Shown here in pieces: positions 33,342-34,645 of a stretch of DNA of 34,645 nt; the stretch's first letter is position 1; each line of letters starts with the position of its first letter. Below the pieces are notes generated by a model. It was not told the origin of the DNA and did not search any database. It saw only the letters and a program-made list of their open reading frames with translations. Source of the stretch: Lachnospiraceae bacterium (GTDB lineage: Bacteria; Bacillota; Clostridia; Lachnospirales; Lachnospiraceae); assembly GCA_017462755.1 (NCBI GenBank), contig JAFTQM010000029.1:1-34645 (forward strand), given 5' to 3'. The position numbers were made by a program, and so were the translations under genes.

Positions 33342-34457
33342 CTATGCCTCTCCCGTCTCTTTCTTAATACAGATTCTCTCTTCGGTTTCCTTGTTAAATA
33401 AAAATACCTTGTGCGGTTTCACGTCGAACCGAACCTGCGCAGCCTCCAGTTCCACCTTGCTCTCCGAACTGATAATGGAGCGAATCGTCGTTCCCTCCAG
33501 TGCTTCATGCGTCGAAACAACGCTGATGTCACGTCCCATCACTTCTACCTGCTTTAACGTACAGCCAAGCACTCCCTTCGGATTTAACACAAAGCCCTCC
33601 GGACGAATCGCTGCATAGACCTCCTGATCCGGTACTCCAAGAGTCTCCAGCACTGCTTCTTCACCTATAAAAAGCTTCTGTCCCCGAATCGTTCCGGAAA
33701 AGACATTGATTGGCGGTGTACCTAAAAATTTTGCCACAAACAGATTAACCGGATTGTCATAGACCTCCTGCGGCTTTCCAATCTGATGCACCACACCATC
33801 CTTCATTACGACAATTCTGTCCGAGATACTCATTGCCTCTTCCTGATCATGTGTTACAAAAACCGTCGTGATGCCGGTCTCTCTCTGAATACGACGAATT
33901 TCCTCTCTGGTCTGCAAACGCAAGTGTGCGTCCAGATTGGAGAGCGGCTCATCTAACAAAAGCACGCGAGGCATTTTTACCAATGCACGCGCAATCGCCA
34001 CTCGCTGCTGCTGACCACCGGAAAGCTCGCTCGGCTTTCGATCCATCAGCTCTTCAATCTGCACCAGCTTCGCTGCTTCGTATGCCTTTTGCTGCATCAC
34101 TTCCTTAGTCAGCTTCTTGGCTCCCTTTAAGTTCTGCAGCGGAAACATAATATTCTGCTTTACTGTCAGATGCGGATAAAGCGCGTAATTCTGGAATACC
34201 AATCCGACCCCTCTGTGCTCCGCCGGCAGATTGGTTACATCATCTTCCCCAAAAAATATTTTTCCGTCGGTTGGCTTGATTAAGCCACTCAACAGATTCA
34301 ACGTTGTACTCTTTCCGCAGCCCGACGGTCCCAGCAAGCCAATCAGCTCTCCATCCGGAATCTCAAAGCTAAAATCATTTACTGCAATGACCTCTCCGCG
34401 CGCTTTTCTGCCACGGTTCGGAAACTTCTTTGTCAAATTTTGCAATACAACCTTCAT
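33342..34457 (-). CDS. ABC transporter ATPase, MalK/UgpC/MsmK type
   Basis: 371 residues from ATG at 34457 (MKVVLQNLTKKFPNRG); the frame stays open 23 codons more but runs over the promoter. The ribosome binding site GGGTGAT is weak. It has Walker A (GPSGCGKST, 43-51), the Q-loop (FQNYALYPHL), signature LSGGQQQRVAIARAL, Walker B LLLDEPLSNLD and the switch histidine (VTHDQEEAM), followed by a C-terminal TOBE/OB regulatory domain (about 240-371). The insert FPNRGRKARGEVIA near the start is longer than usual. Many CUT1 operons lack their own ATPase; this one has it as first gene. Confidence 0.95.
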   Translation of the reverse strand: MKVVLQNLTKKFPNRGRKARGEVIAVNDFSFEIPDGELIGLLGPSGCGKSTTLNLLSGLIKPTDGKIFFGEDDVTNLPAEHRGVGLVFQNYALYPHLTVKQNIMFPLQNLKGAKKLTKEVMQQKAYEAAKLVQIEELMDRKPSELSGGQQQRVAIARALVKMPRVLLLDEPLSNLDAHLRLQTREEIRRIQRETGITTVFVTHDQEEAMSISDRIVVMKDGVVHQIGKPQEVYDNPVNLFVAKFLGTPPINVFSGTIRGQKLFIGEEAVLETLGVPDQEVYAAIRPEGFVLNPKGVLGCTLKQVEVMGRDISVVSTHEALEGTTIRSIISSESKVELEAAQVRFDVKPHKVFLFNKETEERICIKKETGEA

Positions 34458-34497
34458 ATCATCACCCGTTTTTCTATTGTATTTTTGTTTGCTATAC

Positions 34498-34526
34498 ATT
34501 TTAGCGTAATGATGTAACCAAGTCAA
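34498..34526 (-). promoter_or_regulatory. Promoter of the ABC transporter operon
   Basis: TTGACT (34521-34526), 17 bp and TAAAAT (34498-34503) on the minus strand: a near-consensus sigma-A promoter. Start near 34491, leader of about 34 nt. Confidence 0.78.
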
Positions 34527-34533
34527 TACTTGG
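34518..34533. promoter_or_regulatory. Candidate operator on the ABC operon promoter
   Basis: Perfect inverted repeat CCAAGT-CAAT-ACTTGG that covers the -35 box, a position at which a bound repressor would block RNA polymerase. No regulator is identified. Confidence 0.5.
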
Positions 34534-34558
34534 AATCCCTGAGTTTGAGCATTTTTTG

Positions 34559-34568
34559 TTTTGCAAAA
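34559..34568. promoter_or_regulatory. Upstream palindrome TTTTGCAAAA
   Basis: A 10 bp perfect palindrome about 33 bp upstream of the -35 box. It may be a second protein site, but a short A/T palindrome can occur by chance. Confidence 0.3.
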
Positions 34569-34594
34569 TTAGCATAGCATTTATTCGTATCCTA

Positions 34595-34603
34595 TGATAT
34601 AAT
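34595..34603 (+). promoter_or_regulatory. Candidate divergent promoter (extended -10)
   Basis: TGATATAAT on the plus strand is an extended -10 box (TGN before TATAAT); a good -35 is not seen (TAGCAT at 17 bp). It would read to the right, out of the window, possibly toward a divergent regulator gene of the transporter. Confidence 0.4.
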
Positions 34604-34645
34604 AAGCTAACTTTAATCCAACTTAACAAATAGAGACTACATTGG

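Overview
The window looks like chromosomal DNA of a spore-forming, low-to-moderate GC Gram-positive of class Clostridia, most likely Lachnospiraceae. The grounds are spo0A, a PASTA kinase with its PP2C phosphatase, a thiN-rpe-rsgA-prkC-prpC-rlmN-rsmB-fmt-def-priA gene order typical of Firmicutes, strong AGGAGG-type ribosome binding sites, TTGNNN-17-TANNNT promoters, and a meso-diaminopimelate-type MurE. Every gene I can support lies on the minus strand, so transcription runs from right to left. I see no tRNA, rRNA, insertion sequence, CRISPR array or prophage gene.

Right part (about 26-34.6 kb), carbohydrate locus: a promoter with a palindrome on its -35 drives an ABC importer (ATPase, two permeases, a lipoprotein solute-binding protein that also has a C-terminal membrane helix). 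It is followed by a small lipoprotein of unknown function, an XRE-family regulator with a long helical C-terminal part, and a surface lipoprotein glycoside hydrolase of the GH30 type. Promoters, terminators and ribosome binding sites in this part are tightly interleaved.

Centre (about 23.5-25.9 kb): spo0A, the sporulation master regulator, followed by glgA, glycogen synthase, ending in a clear hairpin.

Centre-left (about 5.4-23.5 kb): a long, nearly gap-free run murE, murF, priA, def, fmt, a zinc metallopeptidase, rsmB, rlmN, prpC, prkC, rsgA, rpe, a PilZ-domain protein, thiN, ychF, lgt, closed by a strong terminator. It joins peptidoglycan precursor synthesis, replication restart, translation start and rRNA modification, Ser/Thr phosphorylation signalling and lipoprotein maturation.

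Left end (1-5.3 kb): the start of the division and cell wall (dcw) cluster: mraZ, rsmH, ftsL and two tandem class B penicillin-binding proteins, the second cut by the window edge. A promoter and five helically phased MraZ-type repeats precede mraZ. No single wholly new system stands out; the best leads are regulatory architecture (MraZ repeats, promoters nested in terminators, a terminator arm that carries a ribosome binding site) and the unusual carbohydrate locus.
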